Source: Zygaena filipendulae
Taxonomy: Eukaryota > Arthropoda > Insecta > Lepidoptera > Zygaenidae
Length of the DNA stretch: 64,000 nt
Assembly: GCA_907165275.2 (NCBI GenBank)
Contig: OU015679.1
Location: 1,240,001 to 1,304,000, forward strand
Direction of reading: 5' to 3'
In this document: positions 20,302-30,865 of the stretch, in pieces
Position numbering within the stretch: the stretch's first letter is position 1
How the letters are laid out: each line of letters starts with the position of its first letter
Made by a program: the position numbers and the translations under genes
The notes under the pieces: model-generated
Databases searched by the model: none
Told to the model about the DNA's origin: nothing
What the model saw: the letters and a program-made list of their open reading frames with translations, nothing else

Positions 20302-20592
20302 ATGTGTCGTTCAACGATGGAGAAAGAAGAGGTGTTCTTAAGTCAGAATGTGGCCGGGGGAAACAATGATGCCACGATAAAAGGAATTGGAGGAAAGCTG
20401 GACAGCCTCACCATAACTACCTATATACTTCTGGCGGTAATAGTGGCAATCGCTACGTTCTTCCTAATTAAATTATACCGAGAGTGCCATCGCCGCTGGA
20501 TACAGGAAGAGATCCAGTTAAATACCATGCAGCGGATCCGTACGTCGATACGAGGTCGTGTGAATCAAGAAAGTTCTCAAAATAATAATTAA
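20302..20592 (+). CDS. Small single-pass membrane protein upstream of gag (element G)
   Basis: 96 codons from an ATG 68 bases after the PBS. The N-terminal part is polar (KEEVFLSQNVAGGNND). One clear hydrophobic helix lies at about residues 38-57 (TTYILLAVIVAIATFFLIKL). A basic, then acidic/polar tail follows (YRECHRRWIQEEIQ ... RGRVNQESS). No signal peptide precedes it. From memory, similar short ORFs with SKEEV...AQN and one membrane segment stand upstream of gag in some insect Gypsy elements, often with Gly at position 2. Here position 2 is Cys. The function is unknown; by position it could anchor or modify Gag at membranes, which is inference. Confidence 0.7.
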   Translation: MCRSTMEKEEVFLSQNVAGGNNDATIKGIGGKLDSLTITTYILLAVIVAIATFFLIKLYRECHRRWIQEEIQLNTMQRIRTSIRGRVNQESSQNNN

Positions 20593-20875
20593 GCAGTGCA
20601 TGGGTTTTTGGAACTATGTTACTTATTTTCTAATTCGGTGAAATAACGTGAGTAGTGAGTGATAAGTATTTTTACATACTATTATTATACCTACATGATT
20701 TAAAACGAACTAAAAGTGTGCACGGACACTCATCGAACATGACACCGCGACGAGTAAAGTGCAACGTCGGAAATTATGTTTCGCAATAAGTTGACCTAAA
20801 TATTTTTACGTAGAATGTCTGTCTAGAATGATAATTATTTTGTGTGGTATTTTAAAAAAATATTGATGTTAGAGT
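20593..20875 (+). other. Element G leader between the small ORF and gag
   Basis: AT-rich, with no open frame of note. Confidence 0.5.
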
Positions 20876-21751
20876 ATGATTAAGAGTTTAATAGAATATT
20901 ATGAGGTATTAGTTGATATACGAAAATATCTAATTAAGAAGGGTCAAAGTAGGTATAAAGGCAAAACAATAGAAACTAAGTTAAGCGAGGCAAAATGTAC
21001 TTTTGATAAATGTAGCAACATATTTTTTTTGTTAGAAAGTAATAAAGATATTAAACTTTCAAGGGCAATCGATATTTTTAAAAGTATTAAGACAATTAAT
21101 GAAGAGATAAATAGATTGTGCACTGTCTCTACAGCTGATTTAAATTTAGAAAAAATGGAGTTTGACCTTAAAGTGGCGTGTAGTTTGATACCAGCTATGG
21201 ACGGTGTCGAGACCACAACGAAACGGTTAATAGATTCCGCCGAAATGTACGCGGACATGATAGACGACAAAGGTGGTCTACGCAGTACAAAATTAAGTAC
21301 AATCATCGCAGCCCGCAACTACAGCAGCCTGAAACACGCCATCCAGGCAGCGAAAGACGAGGAATTGGTAACATTGCAAACACAAACAGGTAACGTTTTG
21401 CATATGTACAATAGTGACCGTGGTTCACGAAACCAACGAGGTTACCATGGTCAAAGAAGAAGGTCATACAATCGTGGGCAATATAATAGAAATCGAAACA
21501 ATTATTATCAAGGATATAATAACAATCGCGGCCAAGGTCAACGTGATAATTTTAGGGGACGAAATATCACGTATATGAATAATGCCCTTTCGTCATGGAA
21601 TATTAAAGGAGGTAGATATTTTAGAAATCGTGGGCGACGCTCAAGTATATGTATGTTTTCCACTGAACAAACTCCACGTAATAATACACGACGTAGCGAA
21701 GAGCATCCTAGGGATGATGTAGGCAATTTGAACCAGTTTTTTCGAGTTTAG
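20876..21751 (+). CDS. Element G Gag, internally shortened
   Basis: 291 codons. The N-terminal half contains FDLKVACSLIPAMDG, then TTKRLIDSAEMYADMI, as in errantivirus-like Gag. Right after DDKGG it jumps to LRSTKLSTIIAARNYSSLKH, which in relatives lies about a hundred residues further on. An internal in-frame deletion is therefore likely at about 21270. The C-terminal third is rich in Arg, Gly, Asn and Tyr (RG and NRN runs) and has no CCHC knuckle, a known alternative RNA-binding tail. The end overlaps the pol frame by a few bases at a TTTTTTC run (about 21736-21742), and pol lies in the +1 frame relative to this gag. Confidence 0.75.
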   Translation: MIKSLIEYYEVLVDIRKYLIKKGQSRYKGKTIETKLSEAKCTFDKCSNIFFLLESNKDIKLSRAIDIFKSIKTINEEINRLCTVSTADLNLEKMEFDLKVACSLIPAMDGVETTTKRLIDSAEMYADMIDDKGGLRSTKLSTIIAARNYSSLKHAIQAAKDEELVTLQTQTGNVLHMYNSDRGSRNQRGYHGQRRRSYNRGQYNRNRNNYYQGYNNNRGQGQRDNFRGRNITYMNNALSSWNIKGGRYFRNRGRRSSICMFSTEQTPRNNTRRSEEHPRDDVGNLNQFFRV

Positions 21752-21779
21752 AAATTTATCGTGTCAGGGAAATGCGAAA

Positions 21780-22541
21780 TACGTTAGTTTTTATATTAAT
21801 AAAATCAAGTACTATTGGCTTATCGACACTGGCGCTACACTATCAATTATTAAAAATGAAGCATTGCCGAAAAATATAGCTGTTCATAAGGATGAAACAT
21901 TGATAAACGGAATTGGTGGTCAAAGACGATCCCAAGGGTCTGTTAATTTGATTTTAAGACATGAAATAGAAACATTTGTGCATACTTTTCTAATATTTAA
22001 TTCTTTGCCACTTAAAGCCGATGGTATCATAGGTTTAGATTTTTTAAAGAAATATCATGCGAATATTGATCTCAATATAAATGTTTTGACACTATTTAAT
22101 AACGGAAAAAAGTACTGTTTTGATTTGATGGATGAACAAAGTAGGAGTAAAAGTATATTGACTATACCAGCACGTTCAGAATCTATTCACTATATTTTTG
22201 TTAACGAATATATGAATGAGGATGTTGTTGTACGTGGGAGTGTATTAGCGAAAGACGTATTTTTAGCAAATGCAATAGTGAGAGTGAAGAACCATAGGGT
22301 ACCTGTTAGGATACTTAACGTTAGTGGAAAAGACGTAACATTACCATCATTTACTTCGGATTTACAACGATTAAGTGAGTTTGATATTTGTCAATTTAAC
22401 GAAAATAATATTGATGTACCAAGAGCTAAGGCGCTATTATCCGAATTGAATTTAAATTATTTAAATGATGAAGAGAAACAATCTATTGAGGCGATTTGTG
22501 CAAAGTATTCAGATGTTTTTTATATTAAAGGAGATAAATTG
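21780..22541 (+). pseudogene. Element G protease and pre-RT region, cut by element L
   Basis: The frame reads an aspartic protease with LIDTGATLSII at about 21822-21855 and a second conserved block IIGLDFLKKYH near 22030. A linker typical of Gypsy pol follows, up to GDKLT. It is interrupted at 22541-22545 by the L insertion and resumes at 30866. Just beyond the insertion the frame is off by one base relative to the RT, so this pol copy carries at least one frameshift as well as the insertion. The long open stretch before it suggests limited age. Confidence 0.8.
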
Positions 22542-22545
22542 ACAA

Positions 22546-25282
22546 TGTGACGACCCATAAGGTCCTACAAATTTTTTTTGGTTATAATTAAAATCTTAAA
22601 TAATTATTAAAGTATAGAAGATTATAAAATACACCTATAAAATTACATTTAAAACATATTAGAGGACATTGCGGTTCAAATAACATCAAAACAAGTTTTA
22701 GTACGTTTATCAATAATAACTCCTAAACTAAAGAAGTTAGGACAAAATATTATATGAAGGAAAGTGCTTGTGTTAGGGAATACCAAATGTATATTGAATT
22801 TCGAGAGTATAGGAGCAAGTTAGAAAACGCGAATCCCCCCATGCAGGCGTCTCGGAATACAGGGCCGAACGCACCGCCAGTATCCACGGGCCGTATATCT
22901 ACGGGGAATACGGAGGTGAAAAAATGTCCTGACGACAAAAGTTTGTTGGGAAAGTAAATTGATAATAGTGTAATAATAAACGAATGCGCTGGGGAGGGAA
23001 CGTCTAAGGGACAATAAATATAATATTATTGCACATTTATCAAACATAAAATTTATTTTCTCATACAAATTTTTTAATAAATAATATTCATGCAAAGTAC
23101 GTCGTGGTCGAGCGGTCTGCGCGCAGAACGATTTATCGGTTTGTGCAAGGATTCGTACACGCGACCTGGAAGTTTCGTCATTACTCATTGTGTCCTGATT
23201 GCGTTGTGCAGAGGCGAGCATGCGCGATTGTGATACTTGGTGGTCGCATGAAAGCGTATGTGGGCCGATGCGCCTCGTGAACGAGATGCTTTGAGTAGAA
23301 TATTTGTATTGATTTTATCATTACAAAAGACGGTTCGTTACGAATAGTCTTGTTGAGCGAGCGATAGCGCAGAGTGGTTTAATGTTTTTGTGCGAAGGTC
23401 TGTCAGTGCACTTGACGTCCGTTAGGATATCTCGAGCGTAGACCTGAAAACATTAGTCACGAGGAAGGATCTTCAAATCACAGTACCAAATAGGCTCGAA
23501 GCAAACGGAACTCTAATCTTGAACGGTTGGACATTGCACGTCGCGAGCGTATGATGGCGTAGATGGGTAAAAATCCGCGCCTTGAGTCATCTGCGCCGTG
23601 ACGAGTTTCGTTGTGCGCCTTGTACCTTACCTTGAATAACAACGCCTTCCGTGTTATTCAATCTACATATCACCGATGCGGCTGACTGGAGATGCCGGCC
23701 CTCTCCTACACCAGGGAAGGGTTGTTCGCTCTTCTTTCTGTTTTACCTTTCTTTTTATTATAAACATTACTGATGGGCCAATGCGCTCTGTGGCTCGATT
23801 GCTGGCTGCGGAGACAGACTGGAGCTACTGTGACTCGCAACCACATGTATGCTTACGTAGGTCCCTGCGCTTTGCGATCGAGACCGTTGTGCAGAGGCTG
23901 GCGGATCGGCTGTTGGCGACCTCGTCGCTGACGCTAGATTCTCGGCAACCTTTGTGTTTTTCAACACGATGTGCTTGCCAATGTTCTGATGTGGCAGAAC
24001 GAGTTGGATGCCCGAGTGGGTTCACAGGGGAGAGAGAGCCATTCAACTCTACAGCTACGGCTAGGCTACGGCCTTACTGCTTGCAGTATGACAGAGAGTT
24101 CATCAGCTGAAGTTCCAGGTTCCAGGGAGAGATTGGTCTCCGACAACACACACATACAATTTTGGATCACTGTGCTGGGGTTTGGTTTGTGGTGGTCCCA
24201 CCCAACCCTGGTCTTCGGGCTGGCACATATTCAAGGGCTCACCATGGCTCCAACGCGGCGGTAGTCTTCGGACTGGGGACGTACAGTCTCCTCACTGGAT
24301 TCCTGAAACGGACGCTGGTGAATGATCTTAGATGTAACCATCTAGAATGATCCTCTACCTTGTGAAACAGGTTGGGGGAGGTGACGAAGGCATTGTGCTG
24401 GATGGTCATCACCGTGGAATAGCGCAGGAGGGGCTATACCACCTTCCGGCGAATACTTATGTATTAATTGGAAGCCTTACCTTCGGTTTGACGTCGGGAT
24501 TGGTTGCAGTGCCAACAATCATTTCACGTAGTACTTGAGGTTCCTGTGGCCAATGCTTGCGTCATGCTGAGGGGACAAAATCTGGTCGACCTTGGAATAG
24601 AATCGTCTGGGTGGTTTATTAAATATATTTATGCGTCCTGGCAATGTCTGAGCCATCTGAGCCAGGAATGGTAGCTTTTGACGAGATGTTGACCGGGGTT
24701 AAACCGACAAACACAAACTAAAACAAATTGTAGAGATAGACAAACATTAGGGTCAAGATTATTCAAACTTAGCCTACAAGCAATAGATTAGGTCGTCAAT
24801 ATAAACTAATGAATTAGGCCGGTAAACAAACTAATAAAATAGAACATCGATATAATGTTAGGGAGGCAGGTCGTCACAAACAAACTAACAAAACTAGATC
24901 ATCCACATAAATAAACTAAAAGTAGATCATCCACATAGATGAATTAAAAATAGATCATCCACCTAAAGTTAGGAAAGAGGTCGCACGAAAGCAATAAAAA
25001 TAGGGATTCGTTCGTGTACTAGTCTAAGATCGTTCGTGTATTCGCTAAACATAAATTAGAGATCGTTCATGTATTAACTTTAGAATCTTAGCTATAAACT
25101 TAACCAAAACTAAAAACTATGATGCAAATACTAAGACGATAGTTCAATCTCAACCTAAAAGAATCATAGGTTACTGCACACAACGAATTTAGAGTCCTAA
25201 CCACTAGACAATCAGGCCAAATTAGAGATCATCGTAGTAAGAAGTAGATCGGAGAAAGTCGCGCGAGGGGGGGTAAGTTACA
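22546..25282 (+). repeat. Element L 5' LTR (2,737 bp)
   Basis: Exceptionally long for an insect Gypsy LTR. It contains an internal array of about 30-bp units ending TAGATCATCCACATA (three at about 24890-24965) and repeated GATCGTTC-TGTATT words at 25020-25080. Several short open frames (such as 23676-24110) are present in both LTRs, but I see no domain in them. Confidence 0.92.
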
Positions 25283-25285
25283 AAT

Positions 25286-25303
25286 TGGTGCCGTGACCAG
25301 GAT
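25286..25303 (+). promoter_or_regulatory. Element L primer-binding site
   Basis: TGGTGCCGTGACCAGGAT, three bases after the LTR end. Confidence 0.8.
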
Positions 25304-25717
25304 CATGGCTAGTTAAAGTAAATTTCAAGTAGGGGTAAAATCCCTACAAATTGTTGCTTGTGAAAATGGAAAGGTCTTGAGGTTGGACATCGGCTTGAAA
25401 GTGTTTGCATTATAAAGGTCAGGGGGGGGTATTATAAGTTTGCATTTCTTTGCAGATTGCTAAGGAATGAAAAATTATATTGAAGTTAAAACTTTTGAAG
25501 AATAGAAGCGTAAAACAGTGTAAAAATATACTTTAACCGATTAGATTGTCCAAGGTCGATCAGCTAGTGTTAGTGTGATTATACGTAAAAACTTTTAATA
25601 ATTATAAAACATTTTCGTTCGCGATCTAGAAGTTCAAATCAGTTAATTCCTTTAGTTCGTTTAAATTAGTGAGATAAGTGATAAATAAAAAACAATTAAA
25701 ATTAAAAAACGTTTGAA
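25304..25717 (+). other. Element L 5' leader
   Basis: Non-coding. It contains a run of nine Gs near 25421. No gene seen. Confidence 0.6.
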
Positions 25718-27658
25718 ATGGGCAAACGACAAGGCGCTAATACGGACCCAGATAAATTGAAGAGTATTAGAGATTTTCCGCAACCTAAAAAGCTAAAACA
25801 ATTACGCGCGTTCTTAGGACTTTGCAATTTCTATCGTAGATTTATTCGTGATTATAGTATATTAATCTTACCGTTATGTAAGTTATTAAAGAAGCTTCAG
25901 GCGTGGAAATGGGGCAGTGAGGAACAGAGGGCGTTCGAATTATTAAAAACTAGATTCATACAGACGGTAATGTTACATCATCCAGATTTTAATAAACCAT
26001 ATTATTTGCAAACAGATAGCTCAAGCATAGGGTTAACTGGGGTACTCTATCAGTTAGATGACAAAAATGAAATGAAAGTATTAGGGTATCACAGTAGAAC
26101 GTTGAAGGGGCCGAAATTAAACTGGACAGTTATAGAACAAGAGTTTTACGCGATAATTAGTAGTATTAAAAAGTTCGAAACGTATTTACGGGGAGCAAAA
26201 TTTACGATCAAAACAGATCATAAGGCGTTAACGTTTATTAAAAACTGGAAGTTGTATAACAGTAGGGTTACGCGTTGGATATTATATTTAGAACAATTCG
26301 ATTACACGGTGGAACACATATCGGGCAGACAAAATTTGGTTGCAGACATATTGTCAAGGTATCTTCCTGCCGGTAAACAAATACAAGAGGATAGGGAAAA
26401 ATGTTTCGAGATACTATACGTGGAGAGCGCGGACAACGTTGAGCTCAAGGAAAAATTAAATAAATTATCGGAATTGCAGTCATTAGATAACGAAATTAAA
26501 AATATTAGAGAACGTTTAGGACGTATAAGTGTTGCGCAGTGTAGATCTGATAGAATTGCTTTACGTTGCAAATTGCGGGATAATATCTTGTATTATGATT
26601 CAATAGAAACGCGCAGGGAAGTCGTGTACCTTCCAAGAAGTTTAGTTAATGATGTAATTGATCAGGTGCACCTTGAGATGGGTCATCAAGGTGCTTATAA
26701 AATAATTAAATACATTAGAGATAGATTTTACTGGGGTTCACTTACCAAAGATGTTAGGAAGAGGGTTAAGGTTTGTCATATTTGTCAAATGTCGAAGAGC
26801 GAAAATATAAAATATGTAGGGCCGTGTCAATCAATATTGTCTAAGGACATAGGAGATATAGTTATGGCGGATCTTTATGGGCCATTACCAGCGGGTAATC
26901 TCGGAGCCAGATTTATAATAGTATTTCAAGATTCGTTTAGTAAGTTTATTAAAATGTATTCATTGAAAAATGCAACCGGGAAAAGCGTTTTAACTAAATT
27001 TAAACATTTTACGGAAATAATCAAACCAAAAGCCATTATGACGGATAATGGAAAACAATTTATTAGTATAGTTTGGAAAGGGGGTGTAAGGGCGTTAGGT
27101 TGTAAACCGATTTATACGACTGTAAGAAATCCTAGACCTAACACCGTAGAGCGAGTAAACAAGGAGTTGGGTAGGTTGTTCAGGACTTATTGTCGCGCGA
27201 ATCATAAGTCTTGGCCAACTATCTTACCAGCCTTGGAGGAATTATATAATAATAGTCATCACGATAGTACAGGCTTCACACCGTGTGAAATTATGTACGG
27301 CGAATCGAATAAAATTTCATTCGACGATAAACTTAAACTCGAAAGAGAACCTTTAAATTTAGAACGTGTTAGAAATTCAGTTCGGGAAAATCTGGAAAAT
27401 GCAAGCTTAATGCGTCGCTCGAAATACGACAAAAAACATAGATTAATTTTGTTTCAAGTAGGAGACTTGGTAAAAATTCGGAAAGACAATAGGTCTGTTA
27501 AGGATAGGAAAGAGACCAAAAAGTTTGAGTTTCTATATGAGGGTCCTTATGTAGTGGCTGCGGTGCCTTTTAATAATGTATACACGTTACACGACGTAAA
27601 CACCGGAACCTTGAAAGGAAATTATAACGCGATTCATTTATATAAATACTATAAATAA
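25718..27658 (+). CDS. Element L RNase H-integrase protein (gag and RT core deleted)
   Basis: 646 codons. Residues 1-7 (MGKRQGA) do not resemble RT and are probably the original Gag start. From NTDPDKLKS on, the sequence is the end of a Gypsy RT (FLGLCNFYRRFI near 32-43). RNase H follows, with TDSS at about 99-102 and TDHKALTF. The integrase zinc finger lies at about 317-354 (HLEMGH ... CHIC), the catalytic residues in MADLYGPL, MTDNGKQF and NTVERVNKE, and a GPY/F module LYEGPYVV near the end. The frame is uninterrupted. A deletion that fused the gag start to the RT tail in frame explains it. Alone it could not make particles or copy RNA. Confidence 0.9.
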   Translation: MGKRQGANTDPDKLKSIRDFPQPKKLKQLRAFLGLCNFYRRFIRDYSILILPLCKLLKKLQAWKWGSEEQRAFELLKTRFIQTVMLHHPDFNKPYYLQTDSSSIGLTGVLYQLDDKNEMKVLGYHSRTLKGPKLNWTVIEQEFYAIISSIKKFETYLRGAKFTIKTDHKALTFIKNWKLYNSRVTRWILYLEQFDYTVEHISGRQNLVADILSRYLPAGKQIQEDREKCFEILYVESADNVELKEKLNKLSELQSLDNEIKNIRERLGRISVAQCRSDRIALRCKLRDNILYYDSIETRREVVYLPRSLVNDVIDQVHLEMGHQGAYKIIKYIRDRFYWGSLTKDVRKRVKVCHICQMSKSENIKYVGPCQSILSKDIGDIVMADLYGPLPAGNLGARFIIVFQDSFSKFIKMYSLKNATGKSVLTKFKHFTEIIKPKAIMTDNGKQFISIVWKGGVRALGCKPIYTTVRNPRPNTVERVNKELGRLFRTYCRANHKSWPTILPALEELYNNSHHDSTGFTPCEIMYGESNKISFDDKLKLEREPLNLERVRNSVRENLENASLMRRSKYDKKHRLILFQVGDLVKIRKDNRSVKDRKETKKFEFLYEGPYVVAAVPFNNVYTLHDVNTGTLKGNYNAIHLYKYYK

Positions 27659-28118
27659 ATAAAAGTGCTAGTAACTAATAAATGTCAAACTAATGTAAGT
27701 TAGATATAAGATGTAAACAACTTATGTGATTTAGATTAATATAACTAAACAACTTATGTAACCTAAAATAATAATGTGATTGTAAATTTATTTTGATTAA
27801 ATAAATTGGGTCAGGGAGGAATGACTCAATCACATTCAATTGGCGTATCAGTATAATTCGAAATTTAATAATAACAACTTGCGGTTAAATAACGTCATCA
27901 GAATTTTTTCGTTCGACGAAATAAAATAAAAATATCAATTTAGAGGTAACAACGTTCAGAGATCGGTTAATGCGTTTCAGTATTGTATTGGTTACCAGTG
28001 AATGTGGTTGGAGGGGCGTTGGGGCGGTCGTTTCCCAAAATACCAAAATAAATTTATAACATACTTAGGCGGCGTTAGGAGATTAAAAGTTAAATTCCAC
28101 AGTGTTCCATTAAACTTT
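27659..28118 (+). other. Element L 3' untranslated region
   Basis: AT-rich, no open frame. No envelope-like gene. Confidence 0.6.
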
Positions 28119-28128
28119 GGGGGGGGAT
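28119..28128 (+). promoter_or_regulatory. Element L polypurine tract
   Basis: A run of eight Gs then AT, directly before TGTGACG of the 3' LTR. Confidence 0.8.
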
Positions 28129-30865
28129 TGTGACGACCCATAAGGTCCTACAAATTTTTTTTGGTTATAATTAAAATCTTAAATAATTATTAAAGTATAG
28201 AAGATTATAAAATACACCTATAAAATTACATTTAAAACATATTAGAGGACATTGCGGTTCAAATAACATCAAAACAAGTTTTAGTACGTTTATCAATAAT
28301 AACTCCTAAACTAAAGAAGTTAGGACAAAATATTATATGAAGGAAAGTGCTTGTGTTAGGGAATACCAAATGTATATTGAATTTCGAGAGTATAGGAGCA
28401 AGTTAGAAAACGCGAATCCCCCCATGCAGGCGTCTCGGAATACAGGGCCGAACGCACCGCCAGTATCCACGGGCCGTATATCTACGGGGAATACGGAGGT
28501 GAAAAAATGTCCTGACGACAAAAGTTTGTTGGGAAAGTAAATTGATAATAGTGTAATAATAAACGAATGCGCTGGGGAGGGAACGTCTAAGGGACAATAA
28601 ATATAATATTATTGCACATTTATCAAACATAAAATTTATTTTCTCATACAAATTTTTTAATAAATAATATTCATGCAAAGTACGTCGTGGTCGAGCGGTC
28701 TGCGCGCAGAACGATTTATCGGTTTGTGCAAGGATTCGTACACGCGACCTGGAAGTTTCGTCATTACTCATTGTGTCCTGATTGCGTTGTGCAGAGGCGA
28801 GCATGCGCGATTGTGATACTTGGTGGTCGCATGAAAGCGTATGTGGGCCGATGCGCCTCGTGAACGAGATGCTTTGAGTAGAATATTTGTATTGATTTTA
28901 TCATTACAAAAGCCGGTTCGTTACGAATAGTCTTGTTGAGCGAGCGATAGCGCAGAGTGGTTTAATGTTTTTGTGCGAAGGTCTGTCAGTGCACTTGACG
29001 TCCGTTAGGATATCTCGAGCGTAGACCTGAAAACATTAGTCACGAGGAAGGATCTTCAAATCACAGTACCAAATAGGCTCGAAGCAAACGGAACTCTAAT
29101 CTTGAACGGTTGGACATTGCACGTCGCGAGCGTATGATGGCGTAGATGGGTAAAAATCCGCGCCTTGAGTCATCTGCGCCGTGACGAGTTTCGTTGTGCG
29201 CCTTGTACCTTACCTTGAATAACAACGCCTTCCGTGTTATTCAATCTACATATCACCGATGCGGCTGACTGGAGATGCCGGCCCTCTCCTACACCAGGGA
29301 AGGGTTGTTCGCTCTTCTTTCTGTTTTACCTTTCTTTTTATTATAAACATTACTGATGGGCCAATGCGCTCTGTGGCTCGATTGCTGGCTGCGGAGACAG
29401 ACTGGAGCTACTGTGACTCGCAACCACATGTATGCTTACGTAGGTCCCTGCGCTTTGCGATCGAGACCGTTGTGCAGAGGCTGGGGGATCGGCTGTTGGC
29501 GACCTCGTCGCTGACGCTAGATTCTCGGCAACCTTTGTGTTTTTCAACACGATGTGCTTGCCAATGTTCTGATGTGGCAGAACGAGTTGGATGCCCGAGT
29601 GGGTTCACAGGGGAGAGAGAGCCATTCAACTCTACAGCTACGGCTAGGCTACGGCCTTACTGCTTGCAGTATGACAGAGAGTTCATCAGCTGAAGTTCCA
29701 GGTTCCAGGGAGAGATTGGTCTCCGACAACACACACATACAATTTTGGATCACTGTGCTGGGGTTTGGTTTGTGGTGGTCCCACCCAACCCTGGTCTTCG
29801 GGCTGGCACATATTCAAGGGCTCACCATGGCTCCAACGCGGCGGTAGTCTTCGGACTGGGGACGTACAGTCTCCTCACTGGATTCCTGAAACGGACGCTG
29901 GTGAATGATCTTAGATGTAACCATCTAGAATGATCCTCTACCTTGTGAAACAGGTTGGGGGAGGTGACGAAGGCATTGTGCTGGATGGTCATCACCGTGG
30001 AATAGCGCAGGAGGGGCTATACCACCTTCCGGCGAATACTTATGTATTAATTGGAAGCCTTACCTTCGGTTTGACGTCGGGATTGGTTGCAGTGCCAACA
30101 ATCATTTCACGTAGTACTTGAGGTTCCTGTGGCCAATGCTTGCGTCATGCTGAGGGGACAAAATCTGGTCGACCTTGGAATAGAATCGTCTGGGTGGTTT
30201 ATTAAATATATTTATGCGTCCTGGCAATGTCTGAGCCATCTGAGCCAGGAATGGTAGCTTTTGACGAGATGTTGACCGGGGTTAAACCGACAAACACAAA
30301 CTAAAACAAATTGTAGAGATAGACAAACATTAGGGTCAAGATTATTCAAACTTAGCCTACAAGCAATAGATTAGGTCGTCAATATAAACTAATGAATTAG
30401 GCCGGTAAACAAACTAATAAAATAGAACATCGATATAATGTTAGGGAGGCAGGTCGTCACAAACAAACTAACAAAACTAGATCATCCACATAAATAAACT
30501 AAAAGTAGATCATCCACATAGATGAATTAAAAATAGATCATCCACCTAAAGTTAGGAAAGAGGTCGCACGAAAGCAATAAAAATAGGGATTCGTTCGTGT
30601 ACTAGTCTAAGATCGTTCGTGTATTCGCTAAACATAAATTAGAGATCGTTCATGTATTAACTTTAGAATCTTAGCTATAAACTTAACCAAAACTAAAAAC
30701 TATGATGCAAATACTAAGACGATAGTTCAATCTCAACCTAAAAGAATCATAGGTTACTGCACACAACGAATTTAGAGTCCTAACCACTAGACAATCAGGC
30801 CAAATTAGAGATCATCGTAGTAAGAAGTAGATCGGAGAAAGTCGCGCGAGGGGGGGTAAGTTACA
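28129..30865 (+). repeat. Element L 3' LTR (2,737 bp)
   Basis: Near-identical partner of 22546-25282. Confidence 0.92.

Larger units (their letters stand above)
22546..30865 (+). mobile_element. Element L: Gypsy with 2.7-kb LTRs and deleted pol
   Basis: 8,320 bp flanked by the target duplication ACAA (22542-22545, 30866-30869). The LTRs are 22546-25282 and 28129-30865, each 2,737 bp, TGTGACG...TTACA. By eye I found two differences (near 23332/28915 and 23902/29485). PBS and PPT abut the LTRs. The internal region is under 2.9 kb and carries a single ORF with RNase H and integrase; gag, protease and the RT catalytic core are gone. Confidence 0.93.

Noticed and set aside
23100..23175. tRNA-like segment in the L LTR (TGGTCGAGCGG resembles an A box)
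   Set aside because: No matching B box or closed cloverleaf could be made by eye, and it lies in a repeated LTR.
22750..24538. Several open frames of 60-144 codons inside the L LTR, repeated at 28333-30121
   Set aside because: They recur only because the LTR is duplicated. Frames overlap on both strands and none shows a recognisable domain.
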